Part shown: in pieces, positions 6,816 to 15,478 of the stretch | Layout of the letters: the number at the start of each line of letters is the position of its first letter | Numbering within the stretch: position 1 is the stretch's first letter | Origin: Desulfobacterales bacterium | GTDB lineage: Bacteria; Desulfobacterota; Desulfobacteria; Desulfobacterales; JAEINQ01 | Direction of reading: 5' to 3' | Length of the DNA stretch: 47,707 nucleotides | NCBI GenBank assembly: GCA_016342285.1 | Contig: JAEINQ010000054.1 | Location: forward strand, 1-47,707 | Program-made: the position numbers and the translations under genes | Notes under the pieces: generated by a model | The model's database searches: none | What the model was told of the DNA's origin: nothing | Seen by the model: the letters and a program-made list of their open reading frames with translations, nothing else

Positions 6816-9530
6816 ATGGCAAACAAAGAGAAAATATTTCTGTTCTGGGGAGAAGATCTCCAGCAGTTGGCCCCCGGGATGCTTGAGGCGCACCACCGCG
6901 CCGGAGAGACGCTTCTTCCCGTCAACGCCGGGGCCATGCACCTGGTCCGGCAGGCCGGGCTCCCATTCGTGCTGCCCGAAGACTGGCTCGGCACCGAGGC
7001 CACCTTGAAGGCCCGGTGGGCAGCCGACGACTGGGAAGCGAAGTGGTTCGTTCCGGCCGGGGAGGCCCTGTCCTCGGACGGCATCTGCTGGCCGATTTTC
7101 GACAAGGAAGCCCTGAACTGGTACTGGCGGGATTTGACCCTGGCCGATGCCATGGTCCGGGCCTGCCGGGAGCGCGGCGTGGGCAACGTCTCGCTGGTGG
7201 TCAACAACCCCCTTCGTCCGGCCCTGGCCTACAGCCGGTCGGATGTGCCCGGCCATCTGCTCAAAGCCGCTTTGGGCGGACGGGTGAAGGTGCATGAAAC
7301 CGCCCACGATCCCTGGCCGGCCATCCTTTCACCGGCCATCGCCCTGGACCGTTTGCGAAAGGGGGGCGAAACCCTCTCCCCGGACCGGATCGCCGGCCGC
7401 ATCGTCCTGGCCATCAACCCGGGCGAGTTTCACCGGTTCGCCCCGGTCGTCGAAGAACTTTGCCAGCGGTTCGTCGACCGGGTGACGGTGATCGCCCTGT
7501 GGCCCTCACCGGCCGAAATCGCTGCCCTTGCTCGATCCTGTCCGGCGGAGGTCTTCTCTCCTGGCCTGTCCCCGGCCATGGACGCCGATCTGGGCAAACG
7601 ATTTTTTGGCGGATATCTCCAGGCTGCGGCCGCGGCCGATGGAAAAGACTGGGCCGAGGCCCTGGCCCTGACCCGGTTCCAGTTCCAATACTATTGCGGT
7701 TTTCGGCTGCCGGTTCTGGCTGCCAATTTCCGGGCGTGGTCCGGCTTGTGGCAGGCCCATCGACCGGCCATGGTGATTACCAGCAGCCTGCCGGACAGCG
7801 AATCCCAGCTTCCGGCCCTGGCCGCGGACCGGGCCGGTATTCCCACCCTCTCCTTGCCCCACGGCGGATTCGGCGCCCGGGAGCAGGACTGTCATGCCCG
7901 GACCGTGCTTTACAACTGCGAGCCGACCCGGCGGGTCTACGCGGCGGCCGGCATCGGCGAAGATCGCCTGCGGGCTTGCCGGGAAGTGATCAGCGAAAAC
8001 GAATACCCCACGGTCTCCCATGGGGTTTCGAAGAACCGGAAAGGCTGGCGGGTTCTGGTGCTGACCAATCCGGTCAAATTCGACGCCAGTCTGTTCAACA
8101 CCACCATGATCGGCAGCCAGATGGCCGCCTTGAAGATTTTGGCCGACCCGCCGGCGAATCTGGCCGGGGAGGTGGACCTGGTGATCAAGACCCATCCGGG
8201 CCGCCACGACCACCCCCTGTTTGAACTGGCCGGCAGCGGACTGGCCGAACACGTGCTTCCGCCCACCGTCCCCCTGGCCGACGCCCTGGAACAGGCCGAT
8301 TTGGTGGTGGCCCTGAACTACTCGGGAACGGCCCTGATCTACGCCCTGCAGGCGAGAAAGCCGGTGATCTTTTTCTGGAACGACCCGTTGCTGCTCAGGC
8401 GCAGCCATTCCTACCGGCACGCCCACCTGATATTGCCGGCCGGCGAGCGGGTCGAAACCGGCCAGGAGCTGTGGCAAGCCGTGGAACGGTTTTTCACCCA
8501 TCCGGCCTTTGCCCAAGGCCTGCGGAATCGGGCCGACGTCTTTGCCCGGACCCATCTTGACACGTCGGCCTATCCTTCCCTTTCCGACATCATCGGGGAG
8601 ATGATGACCGGGAACCCGATTTCCAAGGAAGGATCCACGCCCATGACCCGTCGGCCCGCCACCCAGCCGGTGGAAAGCCTTTTCCCCGGCGTCTCGGACC
8701 TGCCCGTGGACATGGCCGGCCACGTTCCCGAATACGGCGGCATGCCTCCCGAAGAGTTGCGGATTCTGTGTGCCGTGATCCGGGCCTGTCAGCCCCAAAC
8801 CATATTTGAAATCGGCACCTTCAAGGGAGGGACCACCCTTCGCATGGCAGCCAATAGCCAGGCGAAAATACACACCCTGGACCTGCCCCCCAAAGGGCAC
8901 CGGGATCACCGGGCGCCGGAGATGAACGATCCGGAGCTCGACGTCTACCCGGATATGCCGGGCATCCGGTTTCGCGGCTCACCCCATGCCCGGCGGATCG
9001 AGCAGGTTCTCGCCGACAGCCGGACCTTCGACTATTCGCCCTATTTCGGGAAGATGGACCTGGTCTTTGTCGATGCCTGTCACCACCATGATTTTGTGAT
9101 CCGTGACAGCATGAACGCGTTCAAGATGCGGGCACCCGGCGGAACCATCATCTGGCACGATTACGCCGACTATGCGCCGGGCGTCATGCGGGCATTGGAA
9201 ACGGTCCACAGCCGTTTTCCCCTGGTGCACATCGCCGGAACCAGCCTGGCGGTCTATATGGAAAACCCCAATCACCATGGAACGGCCACGGGGTCGGAGG
9301 CGACCGACGTCGCTGCAAGCGGTGTCTGCCGGAAAGACCGGCCGAGTGCCCAATCGTTGCTGGCCGCCATTGCCGAGGATCCCGGCCAGGCCGACGTCCT
9401 GGCCCGACTGGCCCTGGAGGCTGCCGGCGAGGGCGACCTTCCCGGTGCCAGGGAATTTCTTCGGGATGCGCTGATCCTCGACCCCGCTCACCCCTTCGCC
9501 GGTGAACTGAGGCGTCAGTTGGCTCAATGA
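6816..9530 (+). CDS. Large fusion: surface-carbohydrate glycosyltransferase-like domain plus methyltransferase plus short TPR-like tail
   Basis: 904 residues from the ATG at 6816, with GGAG at 6806-6809. Residues 1 to about 600 resemble GT-B or CDP-glycerol-transferase-like surface carbohydrate proteins: an early unrecognised domain, then VITSSLPDSESQLPALAADR and SLPHGGFG near residue 345, and VVALNYSGTALIYALQARKP, a nucleotide-sugar-site-like turn. Residues about 620-830 form a class I methyltransferase domain (IFEIGTFKGGTTLRMA, then LVFVDACHHHD and IIWHDYADY). The last 60 or so residues are helical with a TPR-like rhythm. Acceptor and donor are unknown. The gene lies 21 bases after the previous methyltransferase. 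Confidence 0.75.
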   Translation: MANKEKIFLFWGEDLQQLAPGMLEAHHRAGETLLPVNAGAMHLVRQAGLPFVLPEDWLGTEATLKARWAADDWEAKWFVPAGEALSSDGICWPIFDKEALNWYWRDLTLADAMVRACRERGVGNVSLVVNNPLRPALAYSRSDVPGHLLKAALGGRVKVHETAHDPWPAILSPAIALDRLRKGGETLSPDRIAGRIVLAINPGEFHRFAPVVEELCQRFVDRVTVIALWPSPAEIAALARSCPAEVFSPGLSPAMDADLGKRFFGGYLQAAAAADGKDWAEALALTRFQFQYYCGFRLPVLAANFRAWSGLWQAHRPAMVITSSLPDSESQLPALAADRAGIPTLSLPHGGFGAREQDCHARTVLYNCEPTRRVYAAAGIGEDRLRACREVISENEYPTVSHGVSKNRKGWRVLVLTNPVKFDASLFNTTMIGSQMAALKILADPPANLAGEVDLVIKTHPGRHDHPLFELAGSGLAEHVLPPTVPLADALEQADLVVALNYSGTALIYALQARKPVIFFWNDPLLLRRSHSYRHAHLILPAGERVETGQELWQAVERFFTHPAFAQGLRNRADVFARTHLDTSAYPSLSDIIGEMMTGNPISKEGSTPMTRRPATQPVESLFPGVSDLPVDMAGHVPEYGGMPPEELRILCAVIRACQPQTIFEIGTFKGGTTLRMAANSQAKIHTLDLPPKGHRDHRAPEMNDPELDVYPDMPGIRFRGSPHARRIEQVLADSRTFDYSPYFGKMDLVFVDACHHHDFVIRDSMNAFKMRAPGGTIIWHDYADYAPGVMRALETVHSRFPLVHIAGTSLAVYMENPNHHGTATGSEATDVAASGVCRKDRPSAQSLLAAIAEDPGQADVLARLALEAAGEGDLPGAREFLRDALILDPAHPFAGELRRQLAQ

Positions 9531-9550
9531 AAGCGGCGAAGCCGCGTCTC

Positions 9551-9574
9551 ATAAATTCGCGCCAGCGAATTTAT
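9551..9574. repeat. 10-bp hairpin in the 9531-9837 gap
   Basis: ATAAATTCGC, loop GCCA, GCGAATTTAT is a perfect stem 20 bases after the fusion gene stop. No T-run follows in the sense direction. The remaining gap (9575-9837) shows no gene I can support. Confidence 0.45.
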
Positions 9575-9837
9575 TCGTCAACGAATTGACACCGGCCGCC
9601 TGCCCCGGCGGCCATGGGTCCGGTTTCGGATCGTGCCATCGCCTGTGAAACCCTTTTTTGTCTGCTCCCATGGTCTTTCGGCCCCGTTTTACCCTTACCG
9701 ATCCGTTTTTTCATTCAAGGCACGCAACTTGCAGACTCCGGTGCCAGAAGGTTTTTCGCCATGCCGGTCCGAGCCCCATACCGCGTGCGGACCGCAAAAG
9801 ACAACGAACCCGTCAGAAAATACAACCAAATGGAATC

Positions 9838-10938
9838 ATGATGATTCAGGCCACCATCGTCATCCCGACCCGCAACCGCGCCCGGTCCCTGGAAAAGGCC
9901 ATCGCCGCCTTTGCCCGGCAGGATTTTCCCCGCACGGGGTATGAAATCCTCGTGGTGGACAACGGCTCCACCGACGATACGGCCGAGGTCGCCGCCAAAG
10001 CCGGTGCCGAAAACCCTGGCCTTAACCTGCGCGGTGTTTACGAACCGGTCCCGGGCCTGCTCTCCGGGCGCCATCGGGGTGCCCTGGAGGCACGGGGCGA
10101 CCTGCTCTGTTTTGTCGATGACGACATCGAGGTCGCAACGACCTGGCTTTCGGCCATTGTCGAGACCTTCACCGACGAGGCCGTACACCTGGTCGGCGGA
10201 CCGAGCGAGCCGCGGTTCGAGGCCGTTCCGCCGGCCTGGATGGATCGGTTCGTGGATCGCCGAAACGGCCGGATCAACTGCGGTGACCTGAGTCTTTTTG
10301 ATATTGGTGACCGGACCGTGCCCATTGATCCGACCTATGTCTGGGGACTGAATTTTTCCATCCGCAAACAGACCCTGTTCGATTTGGGCGGATTTCATCC
10401 AGACTGCATTCCCAAGCAGCTCCAGCATTTCCAAGGTGACGGGGAGACCGGGCTGGCCTTGAAGATCCGGAAAAAGGGCCTGGCGGCCGTCTATGTTGCC
10501 GGAGCCCGGGTGGTCCATCATATCCCCCGGGAGCGGCTCACCGTCGCCTACTTCGAGGACCGGTATTTTTATCAGGGCGTCTGTGACTCCTACACCGGTA
10601 TCCGTGAGGAACGAGGCGTCGGCGATGAGATCGACTGTCCATCAACCGGCCCGGTGGCGATCCCGACCGACGGCACGCTCTACGACCGGTACCGGCGAAT
10701 CGTTTACGATCGGATCCAGGCTGCCCATGCCGCCGGTTTCCAGTTCCACCAGGAGGCGGTCAGGGCTGACCGCCGGCTTCTGGACTGGGTCCTTCGGGAC
10801 GATTACCTCGATTTTCTTCTTCCGGATCTTGGGACCGGTGACGGGTCCGGAGGCAATGAAGCTCCCATCGAAGCGGGGCAGACAACGGATCCGATGATTG
10901 CCGAACAATTGACACCCCGGATTTCACAGGTTGCATAA
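9838..10938 (+). CDS. Family 2 glycosyltransferase
   Basis: 366 residues starting MMIQATIVIPTRNRARSL. The ribosome site is weak, and the frame is open further upstream to 9658, but the GT-A fold begins exactly here. The signatures are DNGSTDDT at about residue 40 and the metal-binding FVDDDIE at about 92-98, then a region with HFQGDGETGLALKIRKKG that plays the catalytic ED role in GT2 enzymes. The C-terminal 120 residues are helical and lack membrane segments, so it is cytosolic or peripheral. It most likely adds a sugar in the glycan made by this cluster. The next gene starts one base after its stop. Confidence 0.88.
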   Translation: MMIQATIVIPTRNRARSLEKAIAAFARQDFPRTGYEILVVDNGSTDDTAEVAAKAGAENPGLNLRGVYEPVPGLLSGRHRGALEARGDLLCFVDDDIEVATTWLSAIVETFTDEAVHLVGGPSEPRFEAVPPAWMDRFVDRRNGRINCGDLSLFDIGDRTVPIDPTYVWGLNFSIRKQTLFDLGGFHPDCIPKQLQHFQGDGETGLALKIRKKGLAAVYVAGARVVHHIPRERLTVAYFEDRYFYQGVCDSYTGIREERGVGDEIDCPSTGPVAIPTDGTLYDRYRRIVYDRIQAAHAAGFQFHQEAVRADRRLLDWVLRDDYLDFLLPDLGTGDGSGGNEAPIEAGQTTDPMIAEQLTPRISQVA

Positions 10939-11361
10939 ATGAACAAGCCCCATATCGAGCAGATCTTCGATGAGTACCGGATGATCGCCATCATCATTTA
11001 CGCGGAGTATACGGCTGAGGGGATCGAATTCTTCACCCCCCACAATTTCTCCCAGCAGTTGGCTGCCATGCGCCGGCCCAAGGGGTACCGGATTCCGGCC
11101 CATGTGCACAAGTCAGTGCCCCGAAGTGTTCGCTACACCCAGGAGACCCTCTTCATCAAGTCGGGGCGGGTACAGGTCAATTTCTATGACGAGGACAAAC
11201 ACTTTCTGGAGAGCCGCACCCTTAAGACCGGGGATGTCCTTTTGCTGGTCTCCGGCGGTCACGATTTTGTCATGCTGGAAGAGTCCGAGATGATCGAGGT
11301 CAAGCAGGGTCCCTATGCCGGCGAGGAAGACAAGGAACGGTTCGAGGGGAGGGCGCCATGA
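10939..11361 (+). CDS. Small cupin-domain protein
   Basis: 140 residues. The C-terminal 100 show the cupin pattern: HVHKSVPRSVRYTQETLFIKSGRVQV (metal-type His, His and Glu) and a second motif around LLLVSGGHDFVML. The start codon abuts the stop of the glycosyltransferase, and the stop overlaps the next gene by ATGA, so expression is coupled. Cupins in glycan loci are often sugar epimerases or isomerases, but this one is shorter than RmlC and could equally be a metal-binding accessory. Function is not assigned. Confidence 0.75.
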   Translation: MNKPHIEQIFDEYRMIAIIIYAEYTAEGIEFFTPHNFSQQLAAMRRPKGYRIPAHVHKSVPRSVRYTQETLFIKSGRVQVNFYDEDKHFLESRTLKTGDVLLLVSGGHDFVMLEESEMIEVKQGPYAGEEDKERFEGRAP

Positions 11362-12143
11362 CCACGACCGCCCCCCTTTGCAGCCGACCCGAGCCCATGG
11401 CGGGCCCCATGAACGGCGGTCCGGGCAGCACCTACGGCCGGCCGCTGGTCAATGCCCACTGCCGCCAGTTCGAGGTGAACAAATGGGCCTTGTCCGAATT
11501 TGTCGTGCGCCGGCTGCTGCCCGTGGTGGGGATCCATCCGTTTCCCCTGGACGAACTGCTGCTCTTGAGCGCGGCGGTCTGCCGGCTGCGGCCGCGGCAC
11601 ATCTTTGAATGGGGGACCCATGTGGGCAAGTCGGCCCGGATATTTTACGAGACCAGCCAATGGCTGGGGCTCGGCGCCACGGTGCACAGTATCGATCTGC
11701 CCGACCACGTTTCCCATGTGGAGCACCCCGGCAGGGAACGCGGCCGCCTGGTGCAGGGCCTGGCATCGGTCCGGCTCTACCAGGGCGACGGCCTGGCGAT
11801 CGCCACGGCCTTGGGCCGCGATCTGGCCCAGGAAGCGCCGTTTCTTTTTTTCCTCGACGGAGATCACAGCGAGCAGACCGTGGCCCGGGAGCTTTGCGGG
11901 GTGGCCGAGGCTTTCCCCGATGCTGCCATGCTGATCCACGATACCTTCTACCAGTCGCCCGAGTCAGGCTACTGCACCGACCCCCATGCGGCCGTGGGCA
12001 ACTTCCTGGCCCGGTCTCCCGGCCGATACACCGCCATCACCGCTGCCACCGGGCTGCCCGGAATGACGTTGCTCTTCAGGAAAGACCCAAGGCCGGTCCT
12101 GGGAAGACTGGCCGACGGCTCCTCACCGCAAGGGGAAACGTGA
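11358..12143 (+). CDS. Class I SAM-dependent methyltransferase (Methyltransf_24-like)
   Basis: 261 residues; ATG overlaps the cupin stop. Motif I is HIFEWGTHVGKSARIF near residue 80, then TVHSIDLPDH (acidic SAM-binding position) and a FLFFLDGDHSEQTV segment with LIHDTF. This Asp-Gly-Asp-His pattern is typical of CmcI or Methyltransf_24 families and closely parallels the methyltransferase domain in the 904-residue fusion, suggesting an origin by duplication. The stop overlaps the start of the aminotransferase gene. It probably methylates an oxygen or nitrogen of the glycan. Confidence 0.82.
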   Translation: MTTTAPLCSRPEPMAGPMNGGPGSTYGRPLVNAHCRQFEVNKWALSEFVVRRLLPVVGIHPFPLDELLLLSAAVCRLRPRHIFEWGTHVGKSARIFYETSQWLGLGATVHSIDLPDHVSHVEHPGRERGRLVQGLASVRLYQGDGLAIATALGRDLAQEAPFLFFLDGDHSEQTVARELCGVAEAFPDAAMLIHDTFYQSPESGYCTDPHAAVGNFLARSPGRYTAITAATGLPGMTLLFRKDPRPVLGRLADGSSPQGET

Positions 12144-13204
12144 TGATTCCCGTGAACACCCCGGTTTTGGGTCCGAGGGAAAAGGAACTTCTGGCCCGGT
12201 GCATCGATACGGGCTGGATTTCTTCGGAAGGGCCTTTTGTGGCCGAGTTCGAAGCGGCCACGGCCCGGGCCGTGGACCGACGTTTCGGGGTGGCGGTGAG
12301 CAGTGGGACGGCGGCTCTGGACGTGGCGGTTTCCGCTCTGGGGATCGGTCCCGGGGACGAAGTGATCCTGCCGGCCTTTACCATTATCTCCTGCGCGGCG
12401 GCCGTGGTGCGTGCCGGCGCCGTTCCGGTCGTCGTGGATGCCGACCCGGTGACCTGGAACATGGATGTCGCCCGGATTGAAGAAAAAATCACCCCAAAGA
12501 CCCGGGCCATTATGGCGGTCCACATCTACGGCCTGCCCGTGGACATGCGGCCGCTGATGGCCCTGGCCGAAAAGCACGGTCTGAAGGTGATCGAGGATGC
12601 CGCCGAAATGCTGGGACAGACCTATGGGGGACAACCCTGCGGCAGCTTCGGGGATGTGAGCGTGTTGAGCTTTTATCCCAACAAGCAGGTCACCACCGGA
12701 GAAGGCGGGATGGTGCTCACCGACGATTCAGCGCTGGCCGACCGGTCCCGGTCCTTTCGAAACCTTTGCTTTGAGCCGGGGCGGCGGTTTGTTCATCACC
12801 ATCTGGGGTGGAACTACCGCATGACCAACCTTCAGGCGGCCGTGGGTCTGGCCCAACTGGAAAGACTTGCCGATACGGTTAGGCGAAAGCGGGCCATGGG
12901 CCGCCGGTATGCTGAGAATCTTTCGGCCGTGCCGGGGATTCAACTCCCCCTGGCCGGCACCGACCAGGCCGAGAACATTTATTGGGTGTTCGGGGTGGTC
13001 ATGGCAGACGACGGACGCTTGGATGCAGAAGCGGTCATGGCGCGGTTGGGGGATCACGGGATCGGCACCCGGCCTTTTTTCTGGCCCATGCACCTGCAGC
13101 CGGTGTTTCGCAAGATGGGCTTTTTTACCGGAGAATCAAATTTAGTTAACAATAGCTGCGTCGAGTTCTCGATTATATTTTATACATCAAAATCTATCAG
13201 ATGA
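12143..13204 (+). pseudogene. DegT/DnrJ/EryC1 sugar aminotransferase, C-terminus lost
   Basis: The start (ATG at 12143, AGGGGAAA at 12131-12138) and the first 332 residues are normal for the family: SSGTAALDVAVSALGIGPGD, the PLP lysine K181 in SFYPNKQVTTGEGG, and GWNYRMTNLQAAVGLAQLERL. After MGFFTGES the frame runs into an AT-rich tail (NLVNNSCVEF onward) that does not match the family, which normally continues for about 40 residues with a conserved LPSG segment. The break falls at 13138-13139, where base composition also changes. The enzyme would transfer an amino group to a nucleotide-linked keto-sugar; loss of the C-terminal helix makes activity doubtful. Confidence 0.8.
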
Positions 13205-13434
13205 ATTTCGGCAATCTTAGGCTCAAGGATCATTATCCTAAGCGCAACTTTCATTGACCTGGAAAGATCAAACATACCAATCCAATCCATGGTGGTTAAA
13301 TATAGCCTTTTCCTATAGTCATTCCTCGGAAATAAACCTTCCAGATTTGGCCGAACAAATAGAGCTCTACGCCTATCAGTCCTTAAGTTCAAAGAGTCAC
13401 CCGACAGATATGGAATGCTACCATTAGTGCTCGG
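13180..13434 (-). pseudogene. Unrecognised 3' gene fragment
   Basis: An 85-codon open frame on the minus strand with no good start; an in-frame stop lies at 13435-13437. The predicted chain (with NLRTDRRRALFVRPNLEG and MKVALRIMILEPKIAEIH) looks like protein, not random, but I do not recognise it. The only in-frame start of useful length is a TTG at 13392. Its 3' end overlaps the truncated aminotransferase tail by 25 bases, which suggests two broken genes fused at the island edge. Confidence 0.3.
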
Positions 13435-13518
13435 TCACGGCAACGGCTTCCAGCCGGGTAAAGTGGCCGATAGTGTTCACAATTAAGCAGACAAATGTAC
13501 TATTAAGAACTGATACCC

Positions 13519-13842
13519 TCAAGCATTGTTATCCATACGTAAACACATGGTTGAATGTGAAATGATTTCAATGCCGTTGATATTCAAAAATCCAATATAT
13601 AGAGTTTGGAACCATCCTATTTCGGCATTGAATCTCTCCAGAACAATCTGCGTATGATTTAAGCGTCGGATGGCATTCTCTCCTAACCGGTTGACCCGTC
13701 CGGCGAGAAGGATTTCGATGCAGATGCTCGCTACATCGATGGGGCTGAAAAAATAGTCTCCATGGACGGATGTGATCAGATAATTGTCGGTTTCACTGGC
13801 GAGGGGATAAGAAATGCTGTCGATAATGGCGAAAATGTTCAC
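13519..13842 (-). CDS. Hypothetical protein, possible C-terminal part of a NAD(P)-binding (NmrA-like) protein
   Basis: 107 residues from a GTG that overlaps the stop of the gene upstream (GTGA), so translation is probably coupled. The segment GDYFFSPIDVASICIEILLAG resembles the conserved stretch of NmrA/atypical SDR proteins, where a Pro-Ile-Asp-Val-x-Asp motif precedes the C-terminal subdomain. A full NmrA protein is about 280 residues, so this may be a remnant. Base composition is AT-rich compared with the flanking clusters. Confidence in function is low. Confidence 0.4.
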   Translation of the reverse strand: MNIFAIIDSISYPLASETDNYLITSVHGDYFFSPIDVASICIEILLAGRVNRLGENAIRRLNHTQIVLERFNAEIGWFQTLYIGFLNINGIEIISHSTMCLRMDNNA

Positions 13843-14204
13843 CTCAACATAAAACAGGCACTATCTTCTGCCCTGTCTTTCCCAAGCAGTAATATTTTGA
13901 TGTCCCCATTTGCTTTGAAACTTGCAATGAGGAGATAGGGGGCGAGCAACATTATCCCGCCAAAAACACCAACCACACCCAATACAAGTCCACTGAAAGA
14001 GAAATGGTGACGCCAAGCGAGCCATAGTCCAGAAAGTATAAGAAAGCACATGAAGTCAAAATTGAACTGACCGGGCCAGGTCATTGCTGCCATATCCCCA
14101 AAGAAGATTGGGAGCAGGTTCCAGCCATGATTATAGATCACACTACCTGTAAAACTGATGATGCCTATAATGAAGATGGTCAACAAAATTCGAAATGCAC
14201 TCAT
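13839..14204 (-). CDS. Small membrane protein of unknown function
   Basis: 121 residues, with a strong ribosome site (AAGGAG, 7-base spacing) before the ATG at 14204. Three to four hydrophobic helices are visible: about residues 4-24, 48-66, 70-92 and possibly a short one near 30-40. Charged residues sit mainly at the C-terminus. No catalytic motif is recognisable. It lies between the DUF2834-like gene and the 107-residue gene on the same strand, with coupling to the latter, and is probably under the control of the divergent XRE regulator. Confidence 0.6.
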   Translation of the reverse strand: MSAFRILLTIFIIGIISFTGSVIYNHGWNLLPIFFGDMAAMTWPGQFNFDFMCFLILSGLWLAWRHHFSFSGLVLGVVGVFGGIMLLAPYLLIASFKANGDIKILLLGKDRAEDSACFMLR

Positions 14205-14273
14205 GGTTTTTCTCCTTACATTGTCTGCTTTTTGACTCCCGTTCTGCTTTCTGACGTCAAGAATACGCCTGTT

Positions 14274-14564
14274 CTAAGGTGTTTTACCTGTTTTATAGAT
14301 CAGTAGATAAATCATCGGTCCAATCGAACCCGTTGCAAACGTAACCAATATCCACGGCCATGGATTGCGTCCGCTCGTTCTGGCGTCACGCCACAACCAG
14401 ACAAGAAAAAGGCTGAGCGCGATTACCAGATCTGCCAATACCTGTGCTGCGCCGAAACTTTGAAAGTGCGGCTCGACGATGCCCCAATAACCGTGGTGCC
14501 AAAGTGCTATTCCGGTAAGAGCCAGGAATGCGATCAGAGTGATGAGTAACAAAATGCGTTGCAC
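14274..14564 (-). CDS. DUF2834-like small membrane protein
   Basis: 96 residues from a GTG with an excellent ribosome site (AGGAGGG followed by TACC). Longer readings beginning upstream would cross the promoter region. Three hydrophobic segments are seen (about 4-22, 40-57, 68-88). The stretch VLADLVIALSLFLVWLWRDA followed by a PWPWILVTF segment is characteristic of DUF2834. The family has no established function. It is the first gene after the divergent promoter shared with the XRE regulator. Confidence 0.65.
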   Translation of the reverse strand: MQRILLLITLIAFLALTGIALWHHGYWGIVEPHFQSFGAAQVLADLVIALSLFLVWLWRDARTSGRNPWPWILVTFATGSIGPMIYLLIYKTGKTP

Positions 14565-14616
14565 GGTACCCTCCTGTGTTGAATTGAAATGGATTGAGTT
14601 TGCCTGCTGAGTATAG

Positions 14617-14656
14617 TAACCTTCAGGGGTAAATAAATCCATTACCTCAGAGGTAA
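14617..14656. promoter_or_regulatory. Two palindromic operator-like sites in front of the XRE regulator
   Basis: TTACCTCAGAGGTAA at 14642-14656 is a perfect palindrome with 7-base arms. A looser second copy, TAACCTTCAGGGGTAA, sits at 14617-14632, 25 bases upstream measured centre to centre. The downstream copy overlaps the probable ribosome site (AGGT) of the regulator gene starting at 14662, and both lie between divergent genes. This arrangement fits autoregulation by the XRE protein and control of the membrane-protein genes. Confidence 0.6.
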
Positions 14657-14661
14657 AATTT

Positions 14662-15468
14662 ATGCAAAATTTGGTAAAAATGATTAATAAAAACGAATCT
14701 GCGGGTGATTGTTTGCGTTTCTGGCGAAAATTAAAAAGGATCAGCCAACTGGATCTGGCTCTGGACGTTGGTGTATCCTCGAAACATTTGAGCTTTGTGG
14801 AAACAGGCAAGTCTCAGCCAAGTCGCGATTTAATACTAAAAATGGCTCATTCATTAAATTTACCGCTTAGGCATCGGAATGCTTTTTTAAAGACAGCTGG
14901 ATACGCTTCTGAGTTTGGTGAAGAACCGTTTTCTGGTCAGAAGATGGAAATCGTTCGACAGGCTTTGCGTAGCATGTTGGAAAAGCATGAACCATACCCC
15001 GCTTTCGTGGTCAATATGGGTTATAAAATTCTAATGACAAATTCCGGCTTTGAACAAATTGTCAAATTCTACGTTGGGGAAAATGCTCTAAACAAGTTTG
15101 ACAATGCTTATCGGATTACTTTTGCGGAAGATGGATTGCGGCAGTATATTAGGAATTGGCCTGTTATAGAACATTTTATGCTTGGTCGATTGTGGGATGA
15201 AGCAGTTTCAACTCAAAACCACGAATTGTTTGTATTGTATGAGGAGATTTCACAGTTAAGGACCAGTGAGAATCCGATAGATTTTCAAATTGATAATACT
15301 CTTCCTGTAATGGAATTGACCTTGGAAAAAGATTCAATGAGAGCCGCTTTCTTCACAACGATTACAACCCTTGGAACACCTCTTAATTTAACGACTCAGG
15401 AACTCAGGATAGAGTCACTTTTCCCCGCGGATGAAGAAACAAAAGAAATGTTTCCGATTGATATTTAA
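14662..15468 (+). CDS. XRE-family regulator with MmyB-like ligand-binding domain
   Basis: 268 residues. A helix-turn-helix of the XRE/Cro type occupies about residues 13-70 (CLRFWRKLKRISQLDLALDV, then SSKHLSFVETGKSQPSRDLI). The rest matches the MmyB-like C-terminal domain, a PAS-like ligand pocket that includes YPAFVVNMGYKILMTN and a MELTLEKDSMRAAFFTTITT ending. Regulators of this class often control adjacent oxidoreductase or membrane genes. It is transcribed divergently from the DUF2834-like gene across a 97-base region with two operator-like palindromes. Low GC relative to the flanks suggests horizontal acquisition. Confidence 0.85.
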   Translation: MQNLVKMINKNESAGDCLRFWRKLKRISQLDLALDVGVSSKHLSFVETGKSQPSRDLILKMAHSLNLPLRHRNAFLKTAGYASEFGEEPFSGQKMEIVRQALRSMLEKHEPYPAFVVNMGYKILMTNSGFEQIVKFYVGENALNKFDNAYRITFAEDGLRQYIRNWPVIEHFMLGRLWDEAVSTQNHELFVLYEEISQLRTSENPIDFQIDNTLPVMELTLEKDSMRAAFFTTITTLGTPLNLTTQELRIESLFPADEETKEMFPIDI

Positions 15469-15478
15469 GAGAATTATT

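Noticed and set aside
7506..8909. A 467-codon minus-strand frame opposite the 904-residue fusion
   Set aside because: Composition (many Gly, Gln, His, Pro) is that of a complementary-strand reading and it does not match any family.
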